Source of the DNA: Rebecca billardiae RCC1528 | Taxonomy: Eukaryota > Haptophyta | Direction of reading: 5' to 3' | Assembly: GCA_965240325.2 (NCBI GenBank) | Contig: OZ251235.1 | Location: 496,001 to 560,000 of the forward strand | DNA: 64,000 nucleotides | Shown: positions 1-10,226 of the stretch, piece after piece | Numbering within the stretch: position 1 is the first letter of the stretch | How the letters are laid out: each line of letters opens with the position of its first letter | Program-made: the position numbers and the translations under genes | The notes under the pieces: model-generated | What the model saw: only the letters and a program-made list of their open reading frames with translations | Told to the model about the DNA's origin: nothing | Databases searched by the model: none

Positions 1-460
1 GCCGCACGTGCTCCGCGCAGTCCGTGGCCCGGCGTGGGGCCCGTGGCCGCGGCAGTCCCGTGTCGGGACGGGCCACGATTCCGTTCATCAGCGGCATCTC
101 CCGAGTCGCTGATGGTGCTCAGGTGACTGTGACACATGTAGTATCAGAGACGGATATTGACCGGCCGTCTTATCAATGTCTCAAGGCGCCCGAGGCAGCA
201 GCGGGCAGGGCGCGCACTACTGTCAGCGGACCGGGCGGGACTGCCCGTCCGCCCGGGCCCGGCACCGTCGGCTGTCCGGCAGCACGCGCCACACGCCACA
301 CGGCCACACCGCACGCGGGTTGTAACGGGGTCGGAATGGCGGCGGGCAGAGCCTCGGTGCGTCTTGGAGCGGTCTCGATGACCGTCGCGTCAGTCCAGCT
401 GGCGCCATTTCGGCCGGCCGGTGGCCGCGCGCTCGCCCAAACCGCCGCCCGCCGGCTCGC
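1..460. other. Intergenic flank, no gene supported
   Basis: GC-rich sequence before the end of the mS29 gene. Open frames here are short, overlap on both strands and show no domain or compositional sign of coding. A neighbouring gene could begin outside the window to the left. Confidence 0.5.
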
Positions 461-1926
461 TCAGACCTGCCGCGAGCACAGCCGGCGCACCTGCTCGCCG
501 TTCGAGGCTGTGATCAGGTGCACCTGCTCCAGCACCGCCTGTGCCGAGTGCGCGAGGGAGAGGTCCGGCATCGGGCGCCATGTGCCCGTGTGCATGTAGT
601 AGCTAAGCATCGCCTCGAGCTCGGCCGGCGAGTACGGCGGGACGGTGATTCGACGCACGCCCGGCGCCTCCTCGCCGTCCGCCTCCGCCCTCGCGCCCCA
701 CGTGCCGCGCAGCCGCTGCCGCTGCCGCTTCTTCAGCCGACGGCTCTTAACCTGCGGCTGGAAGGTGCACGTGGCGGACTCAGCGCTGAGGACTAGCCCG
801 CGCTTGAGCTGCGAGCCCACCTCCACGGGCGACGGGAGCAGCCGCGGCAGCAGGAAGCGCGAGGCATCGAGCGGCAGCACCGACTCCGGCTCCATAAACA
901 CCGTCTGCGGCGCGGCGCGCGCTCGGGCGCGTTGGGTTGGGTGGTGGCGGGGTTGCGGGCGGGCGGCGTCAGCAGCGCACGACGGGCGCCATCGCGCGGG
1001 CACGCGGCACGCACCCCGTGCTCGAAAGCGTTCGCGTCGTCCAGCACGATCGCCACCGGCCGCGCGTCCACCTCGCGCAGCTCGCGCAGCGCGAGCGTGA
1101 GCGCGTGCGGCGCGAGCGCCTCGTCGGTCGCGCCGAGCTGCGCGAGGTCGTTCAGATTCTCGAGCCGGACGCCGGACTCGTCGGCGAAGGCGGCGGTCTC
1201 GGCGCACTTGGCCGGGAGCTCGAGGAGCGCATCGTCGTGCGCGGCGAGTAGCCCGCGCATCACGCCCATCGTGCTGCCCGTCACGTCGCATAGCTCCGCT
1301 AGGTCGTCGCGGCCTGTGCTCGACATCTCGACGCGCGCGCCGCTCAGCTGTGCGATCGTCGGCGCAGAGTTGAGGTATACGTGCGCGGAGGGGATGGAGA
1401 GGACGAGCCAGCCGGAGGCGCGGCAGGCGTGCACGAGTGATGTGAGCAGCGCGGATTTCCCCACGCCCCGCGGCCCGTCGATCACCACCGCAGCCGTGCG
1501 CGCGAGTGCGTCCGCATCGTCGCGCATCGATTCGAGCAGCGCGCACGCGTCGAGCGTGCACTGGCGCACGAGCAGGGCAGCGAGGTTGGTGGCTCGGAAC
1601 TCGCGGTGCACGCCCACGTTAACGCCCTCAGGAAAGTGCTTCTCAAGCGTGGCGACGTCCAGCTCGTAGAATCTGTTCAGGTCCTCGGCCGAGAGGGCGC
1701 CCGGCTGATTCTGCGTGAACAGCCGCTCAGCCGGCACGCTCGCGGCCGGCTCCGGCTGGCGCTGGAGCAAGGGGACGTCTTCGTGCGGGTTCGACTTGAA
1801 GGCGTGCTCGACCGAGGAGCTCGTTGTCGAGAGTGCGCGCGCGAGGGCCGGCCACGACGCGAACGCCGCGCGGCCTCGCCGAGCGCACGATGACGCCACG
1901 TGAAGCGCCATGCGTGGCCGTGCCAT
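461..1926 (-). CDS. Mitochondrial ribosomal protein mS29 (DAP3 family), 2 exons
   Basis: Exons are complement(1015..1926) and complement(461..904). The 110-base intron has donor GTGCGT and acceptor GCAG, and the join is in phase 0, giving about 451 aa. The family is the GTP-binding small-subunit protein of the mitoribosome, also called death-associated protein 3. Residues 1-35 are Arg/Ala/Ser-rich and lack acids, as expected of a mitochondrial presequence. A Walker A motif GPRGVGKSA lies at about 151-159 and a Walker B-like IVLDD precedes the splice site. After splicing the protein reads through LPLDASRFLLPRLLPSP to a conserved C-terminus with PPYSPAELEAMLSYY. The start at 1926 is the first of two close ATGs (the other is 1911) that keep the presequence. 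The gene is head-to-head with the EEP gene, whose longest frame would overlap this start by 17 bases. Confidence 0.85.
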
Positions 1927-2038
1927 CGCCAAAGTCCGGGGCACGATGGCCGGTGACGATGACAGTGGCCGGGACGTCCAGTGGCATGCCTCTCGCGTGT
2001 TCCGCCTTGGGCCATTTTGGCGCGAGCGCACGCGCGGC

Positions 2039-3430
2039 ATGGACCATCGCACCGCGCTGCGTGTTGTCACGTGGAACGTGCAGGCCGAGCGCACCCGTCA
2101 GTGCACGGGCAGCGTGGACGATCTCGGCGAGAGCACCGTGCGCTGCATCATCCGCGCGCTCCTCGCGTTCCGGCCGCATCCAGACATTATCCTGCTGCAG
2201 GAGCTGCAGCGAAGGGCGGCGACGATCGGGCCAGCAGAGGCGGAACATCTGAGCGCGCGCGATCGGGGCGACCACGCCCTCCTCTTCAAGGCCGAGCTCG
2301 CAAAGGCCGGGTACGATGGCTTCATCGTCCCCGGTCGCGGAGCGCTCACGGTCGGCACGTTCTGGCTCAGGCAGCAGCTGGACGCGGAGAGGTGCGAGGC
2401 GGTCAGCATGGGCTTCACGCACAAGACATGCGCCCTGTGCACCTTCGTCCACCGGCCGTCCGCCCGGCACGTCCTCGCCTGCAACCTGCACCTGAGCGTG
2501 CCGTACCGCGCCGGAAGGCACGACCCGATGCAGCAGATGCGCGAGCTGATCGTCTGCCTCGACGCGGCGGAGGCGGCTGCGCGCGAGGCGGAGCGCGCGG
2601 CGGGCAGTGGGTTGCGCCCGGCTCTGGTCTGTGCGGGCGACCTGAACGCGCTCCCGGCCTCAGGCGTGTGCGACATCCTCCGTGGCCGCCGCCTGTCGAG
2701 TGCCTACGCGTCCGTGCTCGGCGCCGAGCCGAGCTACACGACCGTCAACGAGCCAGCCGGCTTTGTGGGTACGGTGGACTACGTGTGGTACTCGCACGAG
2801 CTGCAGCCCGCGGGCGTGCTCGACGTGCATGCGCCCCGGCCGAACGCGCTCCCCGACGCGCGCACGCCCAGCGACCACGTGCCGCTCCTCGTCGACTTCC
2901 TCCTCCCCGCGGTGCCGGCTGCAGCGCACGGCGCGGCGCCAGGCGCCGCAGCCGGCCCTCGGCGGCACATGCAGGGTGAGGGCCCACGCCCGAGTGCGCC
3001 ATCGGGGCAGGCGCGCTCCCAAGCGGATCTGGGCCTCGGAGCACGGCTCAAGTCGAAGCCGCGCTCGCCTCCAACGGGCCTCCGGACACGGCTCGCGCCC
3101 AGCGCGCCGTCCATCACCTCCAAGCGCAAGCGCGAGTCCGTGCCAACAGCCGAGCAGGCTGGCGGCGGTCGCAGCGGTCTTTCAGCCGCGCGGCAGCACG
3201 CAGCACTCGGCGTAAGCCCAAGCCCGAGCAGCTCGTCCTCCGATGCCTCTCTGGCGCAGCAGGGGTGCGCGGAGATTAACAAGCCTGCGCTCGACCTCAG
3301 CGTATCGATGGCGATGCGCGCGCAAGGCGGCCCCGCAGAGCGCGTGAGAGTTGCCAAGGCGAGGAGGAAGAAGAGGGCCCCTCGGTGCCAGGAGGACGAC
3401 CAGAGGAAGCGCGCCAAGCAACCACGATAA
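2039..3430 (+). CDS. Endonuclease/exonuclease/phosphatase (EEP) family protein, CCR4/Angel-like
   Basis: About 463 aa, single exon. The EEP fold hydrolyses phosphodiesters with Mg2+; this branch resembles the CCR4/Angel/nocturnin deadenylase-type nucleases. Visible family motifs in order are TWNVQ (11-15), the metal-binding Glu in LLQELQ (about 55), NLHLSVPYR (149-157), GDLNALPAS (200-208), VDYVWYSHEL (about 246-255) and the terminal catalytic SDH (278-280). This start places TWNVQ ten residues in, as is usual; an upstream in-frame ATG at 1910 would add 43 residues and overlap the divergent mS29 start. Residues 290-463 are a low-complexity Ser/Ala/Arg tail with basic clusters (SKRKRES, KARRKKR) that could be nuclear localisation signals. 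The substrate cannot be decided from sequence. Confidence 0.8.
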   Translation: MDHRTALRVVTWNVQAERTRQCTGSVDDLGESTVRCIIRALLAFRPHPDIILLQELQRRAATIGPAEAEHLSARDRGDHALLFKAELAKAGYDGFIVPGRGALTVGTFWLRQQLDAERCEAVSMGFTHKTCALCTFVHRPSARHVLACNLHLSVPYRAGRHDPMQQMRELIVCLDAAEAAAREAERAAGSGLRPALVCAGDLNALPASGVCDILRGRRLSSAYASVLGAEPSYTTVNEPAGFVGTVDYVWYSHELQPAGVLDVHAPRPNALPDARTPSDHVPLLVDFLLPAVPAAAHGAAPGAAAGPRRHMQGEGPRPSAPSGQARSQADLGLGARLKSKPRSPPTGLRTRLAPSAPSITSKRKRESVPTAEQAGGGRSGLSAARQHAALGVSPSPSSSSSDASLAQQGCAEINKPALDLSVSMAMRAQGGPAERVRVAKARRKKRAPRCQEDDQRKRAKQPR

Positions 3431-3585
3431 TGCGCGTGTGCTGCTGCTGCGGTCGCGCTGCGGGACAGGCCGCGACGCCCGGCTGTCTCTGCTGCTGCAG
3501 TTGACTGACGACGACCTATTAATTTGACTGACACTACTAGTGAGCTAGCCAGCCAGAGAGACTGAGAGAGAGAGAGGCCAGGGAG

Positions 3586-3640
<55 letters not shown>

Positions 3641-4200
3641 CCACTCTGTAGCCAGAGAGTGAGCCCCGGGCCCGGGGAGAGAGAGAGAGAGAGGCATCAC
3701 GGTCGGACGGTACGGGGAGAGAGACCGGGCTGGGCTGGCGCCGGATTTAATTGTATATATATTGCTGACGACGAATAATAATAAACGGCGCGCTCATCAT
3801 TGGACATATCATCATCAGCAGATTCAAGTAGTCGCATATCAGCAGTCGTCGTCACTTCACGGTCGTCAATATATATATATACGCATATCATCATCATCAA
3901 TACAATATGTAGTACAAAGACGAGTAGATGAATGAGCGCAAGAATCGATGAAGAGACTGCTCTGCTGCTGAGCCTGAGTGGCGGCCTGGCGGACTCTCCG
4001 TATACTGTAGTCGTGACGACTACTAAGTGCTACCCGGTAGATGAACGCGAGAATAACAGCTTACAGCCACAGTTGTATTGTAGTAGTCGTTCGATGATCG
4101 CGTCCTCGTCGCGCGTATATTCCAGGGTGCGTATTCGTCGATCGACAATTCGTCGACGTTATATCCGCGCGTATAGCTTATCGCCGTCGCGATCATTACG
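3431..4200. other. Intergenic, AT-rich with GA microsatellite
   Basis: No gene seen. It contains interrupted GA tracts (mainly 3564-3694) and short TA and TCA-type tracts. The sequence separates convergent genes, so 3' ends of both transcripts are expected here. Confidence 0.6.
3587..3637. repeat. (GA)n microsatellite
   Basis: Uninterrupted GA dinucleotides, with further shorter GA tracts on both sides between 3564 and 3694. Confidence 0.95.
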
Positions 4201-5352
4201 TCACCGCGACGACGACGACCCGACTGCGACGGCGAGCGCTGGATTCGGCTGCCAGAATTCAGCCAATTTTCTGGCCGGGCACCACGAGCCCACGCGCGCT
4301 TCCTCGCCCAGCACCCCACGTGTCGACTCGTTGTTCGGCAGCAGCTTGCTGTTGTGCCGGCGGGGGTTGGAATGCCAGCAGCCCTCCTCGCGCAAGCCCG
4401 CGCACGCAAGTGGTAGGTCGAGGCTGCTGAGTGGGCGTGTGGAGATGAGCATCTCGAGCAGGCATGAGCTGCTTCGGGCGAAGTGCTCGCGCAGGCTCTC
4501 GAAATTGGTCACGCGCAGGCGCAGCGCCTCAGCGCTCACCTTCGCGGTCGAGTGCCCTCCCAGCGCCCGGTGCACGCCGCCAGCAGCGTCGGAAGTGGCT
4601 CGCGCGGCACGCTCAGCGGGCAGCCCGGCCGCTAGCCCGAGCAATGAGCTGAGCGCGCCGTCAACGTCAAGCTGCATGTCCTCGTACTCGATGGTGATGA
4701 ACCTGCCGGAGTGCGTGAGCGGCACCACGCTCTCCATGAGCCCCACGGACTGCACCCGCGTCCAGTGCATATGCCTGGCCATCTTCTCGAGTGTGTGAGG
4801 CTCGACATGCCATGGCTGCGCGTGCTCGACGGAGAGCCGCGCCGAGAGCTGCGAGTAGGCCCATTTGACGAGGTTGCGCCGCGAGTGCAGGACGAATTGC
4901 ACGTGCGGCCGCACGCGCGCAAGCACGTGCAGCGTGTGCTGCTCGCCGGGCAGGGCATGGTTGGGCGACGCAGCCATCGAGGCGCCCACCACAGAGCACG
5001 GCTTGGCGCAGTGGCTCGCGCCGCTTGCCCGCGGGCAGCGGTTGCACCAGTTGGGGCGATGATCGCAGCACGGCGGCCGCAAGGGGTCAAAGTACTCGAG
5101 CAGGTAAGCCCGATCTGCACCTTGGAAGAGCTCGGCATACTTTGTCCGGTTCGTCCGCTTATTCTTCCGGCCTAGCGCCTTAGACACGGCCGGGCGTGCG
5201 CACAGGTTGATCTCGAAGACGAGCCGCCGGCCGGGTGTGGCGCACATCTGCGAGGACATCCAGAACGAGCCCATGTGGTAGCGTTTCACGATCATCAGCG
5301 AGTAGGTCATCAGCAGAGCTCCGCCCGACCCGTTGACCGCAGCGGGCGCCAT
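4201..5352 (-). CDS. Sulfotransferase-like protein, probably 5'-truncated
   Basis: About 383 aa from the ATG at 5352. Family features in the second half: HSRRNLVKWAYS (156-167) resembles the 3'-phosphate-binding loop (RxP...AYS) of PAPS-dependent carbohydrate sulfotransferases, and FITIEYEDMQLDVDG (about 218-232) matches the Y/FEDL segment after it. The N-terminal PAPS-binding loop (KxxxTS/T) is not visible. The frame continues upstream to 5403 only through the arm of a foldback repeat, which contributes INAIQPTLHKDTTVVS. I infer that the repeat inserted into or next to the 5' end and removed the first exon or domain; a missing upstream exon is the alternative. The C-terminus ends in a Ser run. 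The gene may be a pseudogene. Confidence 0.5.
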   Translation of the reverse strand: MAPAAVNGSGGALLMTYSLMIVKRYHMGSFWMSSQMCATPGRRLVFEINLCARPAVSKALGRKNKRTNRTKYAELFQGADRAYLLEYFDPLRPPCCDHRPNWCNRCPRASGASHCAKPCSVVGASMAASPNHALPGEQHTLHVLARVRPHVQFVLHSRRNLVKWAYSQLSARLSVEHAQPWHVEPHTLEKMARHMHWTRVQSVGLMESVVPLTHSGRFITIEYEDMQLDVDGALSSLLGLAAGLPAERAARATSDAAGGVHRALGGHSTAKVSAEALRLRVTNFESLREHFARSSSCLLEMLISTRPLSSLDLPLACAGLREEGCWHSNPRRHNSKLLPNNESTRGVLGEEARVGSWCPARKLAEFWQPNPALAVAVGSSSSR

Positions 5353-5364
5353 GCTGACTACTGT

Positions 5365-5559
5365 GGTGTCTTTGTGCAGTGTTGGTTGGATGGCGTTAAT
5401 CACGCCTTAACCAAGTGTGCACGTTAAATCATAGTAAACTGTACTGACAAGTGCTGACGACAGCCATCACTGTAATACCAGCGGTACAGTTTACTATGAT
5501 TTAACGTGCACACTTGGTTAAGGCGTGATTAACGCCATCCAACACTGCACAAAGACACC
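5365..5559. repeat. Foldback (hairpin) MITE-like element
   Basis: Left arm 5365-5444 and right arm 5484-5559 are inverted copies of about 76-80 bases, differing by a 4-base indel (an extra GGTT in the left arm), around a 39-base spacer. The arms begin GGTGTCTTTGTGCAG and end ATAGTAAACTGTAC. A single-arm copy lies at 43039-43085. The left arm abuts the 5' end of the sulfotransferase-like gene. Confidence 0.9.
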
Positions 5560-6046
5560 GCCACAAAACAGACCGGCGCAGGCAGGTGAGGCCGGCGCGT
5601 TGCCGCACCTCATCGAGGCGGCCATTGCAGCAAGCGGCCGCCCCACACTACAATTTAATTAATAGTATCCGGCCAGCATCTCTCGCCTGCCTGAGCTGTG
5701 TGCTTCTCTTATTCTTAGTAAACTGTAGTATTCAGCAGATAACTCAGTAGTACTTAGTCTTAGCTAGTACGTCACCATTGGCATTCATCATCATGAATAA
5801 GTTCTCAGCGGCGTAGTTGCAATTCTGCGAGGGCCAAGCTGTGAAGCCTACTGACTACATACCTCTCCGGCTGCTGAGTGCTGATGCATCATCCAGTCAA
5901 TCACGACTCATTGGCATCGTCCGCCGCAGCCGGCAGCGCGGCAGCACTGTTGCGGCGTCGTACATCTGCGCAATCGGCCGCGCACGCGGTCGCAAACGAA
6001 GTCACAGTGACAGGCGTCGCCTAAAGACCGCGGTGGCAGGGCTGAT
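5560..6046. other. Intergenic, no gene supported
   Basis: Contains a copy of a dispersed 45-base repeat at 5681-5728 and otherwise low-complexity AT-rich sequence. The 3' end of the dihydroxy-acid dehydratase gene lies at its right edge. Confidence 0.5.
5681..5728 (+). repeat. Dispersed repeat unit, copy A
   Basis: A roughly 45-base unit starting TCTCGCCTGCCTGAGC and ending CTTAGTAAACTGTA. Other copies are at 58350-58394, 58453-58502 and, inverted, 63349-63402. Confidence 0.85.
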
Positions 6047-8592
6047 TCACTCGTCGGTCACGCAGCCCTCCGACGCGGACTTGACGCGCTGGATGTACTT
6101 GAAGAGCGTGCCGCGCGTCGCCTTGAGCGGGGGCGCCGTCCACCGCTCCTTGCGCGCCGCCATCTCTGCGTCGCTGATGTGCACCGTCATCTTGCGCGTC
6201 GCAGCGTCGATCGAGATCTTGTCGCCGTCCTGCGACGCGTGCGCGCGCGCGCCACCGCGTCCGCGCGGGCAGGCGGGGTGCGAGCGGATGAGCTCGGGAG
6301 CGCACGCGCGCGTGCACACCGGGCGGCAGCGCTCGCGCGCACGCCGCGCCGCTCGGGCGGCGCGCGCGCACACCTGCACGAGCGCGATCGGCCCGCCGAC
6401 CTGCGCCTCGGGCGACACATGTCCGATGATGAAGCCGTGCGAGCCTCCGGAGAAGCGGCCGTCGGTGAGCAGCGCGACGTCCTTGCCGAGGCCGGCGCCC
6501 ATGATCACCGAGGTGGGCGAGAGCATCTCGGGCATGCCCGGGCCGCCCTTGGGCCCCTCGTACCGGATCACGATCACCGAGCCCTTGCCCACCTTGCCGT
6601 CCTCGACCGCCTGGGCGGGTGCAGGCGGTCAGGCGCGCGGCACGCGTCCGCACGCGCGCGCGAGAGCGAGGCGGCGAGGGGGCGGGCGTGGGTGGCTGTG
6701 CGCGCGCGCGGCGTGCGCGCGCGCAGCCCCGGGCGCGGCGGCGCGGCGGCGCACCTTGAGCATGTCCTCCTCGCAGTCGAAGCAGAGCGCGCTGCCCTCG
6801 AACGAGAGCCCCTCCTTGCCCGTGATCTTAGCGACCGAGCCCTCGGGCGCGAGGTTGCCGTACAGGATCTGCAGGTGGCCCGACGCCTTGATCGGCTTCG
6901 AGAGCGGCATGATCACGTCCTGCCCCTGCTCGAGGTCGGGCACGTTCGCCACGTTCTCCGCGAGCGTCTTCCCCGTCACCGTCATGCACGAGCCGTCGAG
7001 CAGCCCCTCCGCCAGCAGGTACTTGAGCACGGCGGGCGTGCCGCCCACACGGTGCACGTCCTCCATCACGTACTTGCCCGACGGCTTCAGGTCGGCGATG
7101 AAGGGGACCTTGTCCGAGATCTCCTGGAAGGTCTCGAGCGAGAGGTCGAGGCCGACTGCCTGCCGCGCCGCGCGCAGCGCCGAGCGAGCGGGAGGCGGGC
7201 GGGCGCATCCGCGCGACGCGACGAGCCGCGCGCGCTCTCAACCGCCGGCCTCCGCTGCGCGGCCCTAGGACGCCCGCGCGAGGGACGGCGCGCGTGCGGC
7301 CGACGAGCGCGCGCGTCGGGCGCGCGCGCGCGCAGGTGGCGGGCCGCGCGCGCGCACCCTTCCCATCGCGATGAGGTGCAGCACCGCGTTCGTCGAGCCG
7401 CCCAGCGCCATCACCGTCACGATGGCGTTCTTGAACGCGGAGAGGGACATGATGTCCGACGGCTTCAGGTCGTCGATCAGCAGCCGCTTCATCGCGGCGC
7501 CCGCGGCGACGCACTCGTGGAGCTTCTCCTCCGAGTTGGCCGGGTTGGACGAGGAGTACGGCAGGGACATGCCCATCGCCTCGATCGCCGTCGCCATCGT
7601 GTTCGCCGTGTACATGCCGCCGCACGCGCCCGCGCCCGGGCACGCATGCCGCACGATGTCCTTGCGCGTCGGCTCGTCGATCGAGCCCGAGAGGAACTCG
7701 CCGTACGACTGGAAGGCGGAGACGATGTCGAGGGTCTGCGTCTTGCCCGGCGCGCAGCCCGCGCGGATCGTGCCGCCGTACACCATCAGCGACGGCCTGT
7801 TGATCCGGCCCATGGCGATCAGGCACCCCTGCGCCGTGCCGCGCGGAGGGCGCGCGGGCGATCGCTCCGTGTGCACTGGTGAGGCGCGCGCGAACGTCGA
7901 GGCGGCGCGCGCTCCGGAGCCGAGCGCGCCGCGCACGACGGCCCGTCGTCGACCCACACCGCGCGCGCGCGCACCGGCATGTTCTTGTCGCAGCCTGCGA
8001 TGGAGACGCCACCGTCGTACCACTGCGCGCTCATCACGGTCTCGATCGAGTCGGCGATCAGATCGCGCGACTGGAGGGAGTAGGACATGCCGTCCGTACC
8101 CATCGAGATGCCGTCGGAGACGCCGATTGTGTTGAAACGGAAGCCCACGAGGCCCTCGCCCGTCACGCCCTCCTTCACCTTCGCCGCCAGGTCGAGCAGG
8201 TGCATGTTGCACGGCTGCGCACAACACGGCCCGCGTCGAAGCGCGCGCGCGGCGCGCGGGGGGAGCGGGTCACACGCGGCGCGCCCGTCGTCCCAGCCGT
8301 TGGCGCGAGCACACGCCATTCGCCAAAGCCAAGCGCTCGCGCTGACGACGCTTCGGGCGGCCAAGCCCGCGCGCGTCGGCTCGCACGCGCGTACGTTGCC
8401 CTCATACCACACGGACGCGATGCCGACCTGCGCCTTGGACATGTCCTCCTCCTTGAGGCCCGTGGCGTAGAGCATGGCCTGGGAGGCGCCCTGCGACTTG
8501 GGCTCCGTGATCCGCTTGCTCACGCGGTTCGGAGCCGCATTCGACGAGAGCAGGCGCCGAAGCGCAGGCCGTGCGTAGCGTGCGCCCATCAT
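6047..8592 (-). CDS. ilvD: Dihydroxy-acid dehydratase (IlvD/Edd family), 6 exons
   Basis: Exons on the minus strand: 8592-8395, 8214-7975, 7828-7358, 7159-6755, 6610-6374 and 6229-6047. All five introns join in phase 0 and give 577 aa, normal for the family. The enzyme dehydrates 2,3-dihydroxy-acids to 2-keto acids, the penultimate step of valine and isoleucine synthesis, normally in a plastid or mitochondrion; residues 1-25 are basic and Ser/Ala-rich as for a transit peptide. The iron-sulfur and metal-binding cysteines sit in [10 protein letters not shown] and [18 protein letters not shown]. Other hallmarks are [58 protein letters not shown] and [23 protein letters not shown]. Introns are 144-198 bases, begin GTGCGC (GTACGC and GTGTGC once each), end CAG and are packed with CG. 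The gene is head-to-head with the NAAA-like gene. Confidence 0.95.
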
Positions 8593-8721
8593 CCGGCCGA
8601 TCGACGCGCCACGCGGCCGCGAGCCCAGCCGTGTGCTTTCAAGCGTGATCTCGAACGCGACGAAAATGATTGGCCTGGCCGCTGAGATTGAGATTTGTCA
8701 GATTTCGTCGGCGGGGCAAGC
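8593..8721. promoter_or_regulatory. Presumed bidirectional promoter, ilvD / NAAA-like
   Basis: Only 129 bases separate the two divergent start codons, so both promoters must lie in or overlap this interval. No TATA box is evident. Confidence 0.4.
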
Positions 8722-9957
8722 ATGGCCGCCCCCATGTATTCCGTCGTCCTTCTCGTCGTCGCTGCGGTGGCGGGTGCCGACGTCGCTCCAGGGCTCGCAG
8801 CGGACGCCCACGGCATGCCCGCGACAGTGAGCGACGTTGGCGTCCCCCCGCGCCGCTTCCGTGTGTCCCTCGACCTCCCGCCCATCGATCGCTGGACGCA
8901 CATCGCCGCGGCCTACCGCCAGCCGTATGAGGCGGCCGTGAAGGCTTTGACGCGGCGGTGGCAGGTCCACCTCGCGATCGATGTCGTCGAGCACGCCTTG
9001 CGCAGCGAGGGCCTCGTGGCGCGCCTCTACCCGGGCGAGCTTCTCGGCGAGCTGCGCTCGATCGCGCGTGGACTCAACATCTCGACCTCGCGAGTGGCGG
9101 CCAACAGCTTGCTGTACGACCTCACCGCGGCGCAAAAGTCGCCGCACGCGGCGTGCACGAGCATCGTCGCGGCGACGCATGATGGCCGTGTGATCCATGG
9201 CCGCAACCTCGACTACCACCAGGCGGACACGCTCAAGCCGCTCGCGATCCTCGTCGACTTTGTCCGCGCGGGCGAGCCGGAGTGGTCGGCGACCGTGTTC
9301 GCGGGCATGCCCACCTTCAACACGGCCCAGAAGCGCGGCGGCTGCGCGAGGCGCACGCCCTTCTCGCTCTCGCAGGACGAGCGTGACGAGGGCAGTCTGA
9401 TGGCCAACTGGCTCGCGCTCGCCACCGGCTCGGCCCCCTCGACCTTCGCCTCCTTCCGCCGCGTGGTCGAGGACGCGTGCTCCTTCGACGAGGCGGTGGG
9501 CATGCTCGAGGCCGTACCGCTGCCGGCCTCTTCGTACTTCGTCGCGGCCGGCTCGCGCCCGCTCGAGGGCGCCGTGATCACGCGCGCGCGCGACCGACCG
9601 GTCGACGTGTGGCGGCTCGGTGGCGGCTCGGCGCTCAGCGGCTGGTACCTCCTCGAGACGAACTACGACCACTGGGCGCCTGCCCCCGATTCCGACCGTC
9701 GGCGCGCGGTGGGCGAGCGCGCAATGACACGCTTCACCCCCGCAAATTTCAGCGCCGACGGCATGCTTGAGGTGCTCAGCACGTGGCGTGCCGACACTGC
9801 GCGTGGCGAACGCGGGATCTACAACAACAAGACGGTCTTCTCGCAGGTGATGCTGCAGCCACCGCCGCCAGCCCACGGCATGCTCACCGTCGTCGTGCGT
9901 GGCCCGTGGCCGCATCATCGCCATCATCCCATCACTTCGTCCGTGACTTCCCAGTAG
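8722..9957 (+). CDS. N-acylethanolamine acid amidase / acid ceramidase-like Ntn hydrolase
   Basis: About 411 aa. The family comprises lysosomal N-terminal-nucleophile amidases (ASAH1/NAAA), which autocleave to expose a catalytic Cys and hydrolyse the amide of ceramides or N-acylethanolamines. A hydrophobic signal peptide occupies about residues 5-20 (YSVVLLVVAAVAGA). The nucleophile is Cys145 in AACTSIVA, followed by the conserved DGRVIHGRNLDY. Further family matches are RPVDVWRLGGG, ETNYDHWAPAPDSDRRR and the late NKTVFSQVMLQP. The N-terminal part contains the usual PGELLGELRSIARGLNIS. The ATG at 8722 was chosen because it leads the signal peptide; 8695 is the alternative. The last 20 residues are His/Pro-rich and may instead be intronic: a GTGCGT donor-like site is at 9895. 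Substrate is not predictable. Confidence 0.85.
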   Translation: MAAPMYSVVLLVVAAVAGADVAPGLAADAHGMPATVSDVGVPPRRFRVSLDLPPIDRWTHIAAAYRQPYEAAVKALTRRWQVHLAIDVVEHALRSEGLVARLYPGELLGELRSIARGLNISTSRVAANSLLYDLTAAQKSPHAACTSIVAATHDGRVIHGRNLDYHQADTLKPLAILVDFVRAGEPEWSATVFAGMPTFNTAQKRGGCARRTPFSLSQDERDEGSLMANWLALATGSAPSTFASFRRVVEDACSFDEAVGMLEAVPLPASSYFVAAGSRPLEGAVITRARDRPVDVWRLGGGSALSGWYLLETNYDHWAPAPDSDRRRAVGERAMTRFTPANFSADGMLEVLSTWRADTARGERGIYNNKTVFSQVMLQPPPPAHGMLTVVVRGPWPHHRHHPITSSVTSQ

Positions 9958-10226
9958 TAGGGCGGACGAACGTCTGTACAAACTCCACGACGAGCAGCGC
10001 GGTGACGCCCGTGAGCGCTCGCTTGTTGAACGGCACCATCGCGCTGATGGATTGACTCATTGCATGACACTAACTGACTGCTACCCCCATATACCCCCAT
10101 ATATATATATAGCTAGTAGTATAATTATCAGAAATAAATCCGGATGCATTGGCCGTGGAACCGTCCGGATTACTGGATTCATCGTCAAATCGTCAATAAT
10201 GCACCTGGCGGTAATACTCACCGCCT
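9958..10226. other. Intergenic, no gene
   Basis: AT-rich with a short TA tract near 10100. It holds the left flanking copy (about 10200-10219) of a direct repeat that brackets the foldback element. Confidence 0.5.

Noticed and set aside
24-599. 191-codon plus-strand frame at the left edge
   Set aside because: Low-complexity, overlaps the mS29 last exon on the other strand, no domain.
6179-7882. 567-codon plus-strand frame across the ilvD locus
   Set aside because: Antisense of the dehydratase exons and introns; Arg/His/Ala-rich with no domain, while the minus strand encodes a perfect multi-exon DHAD.
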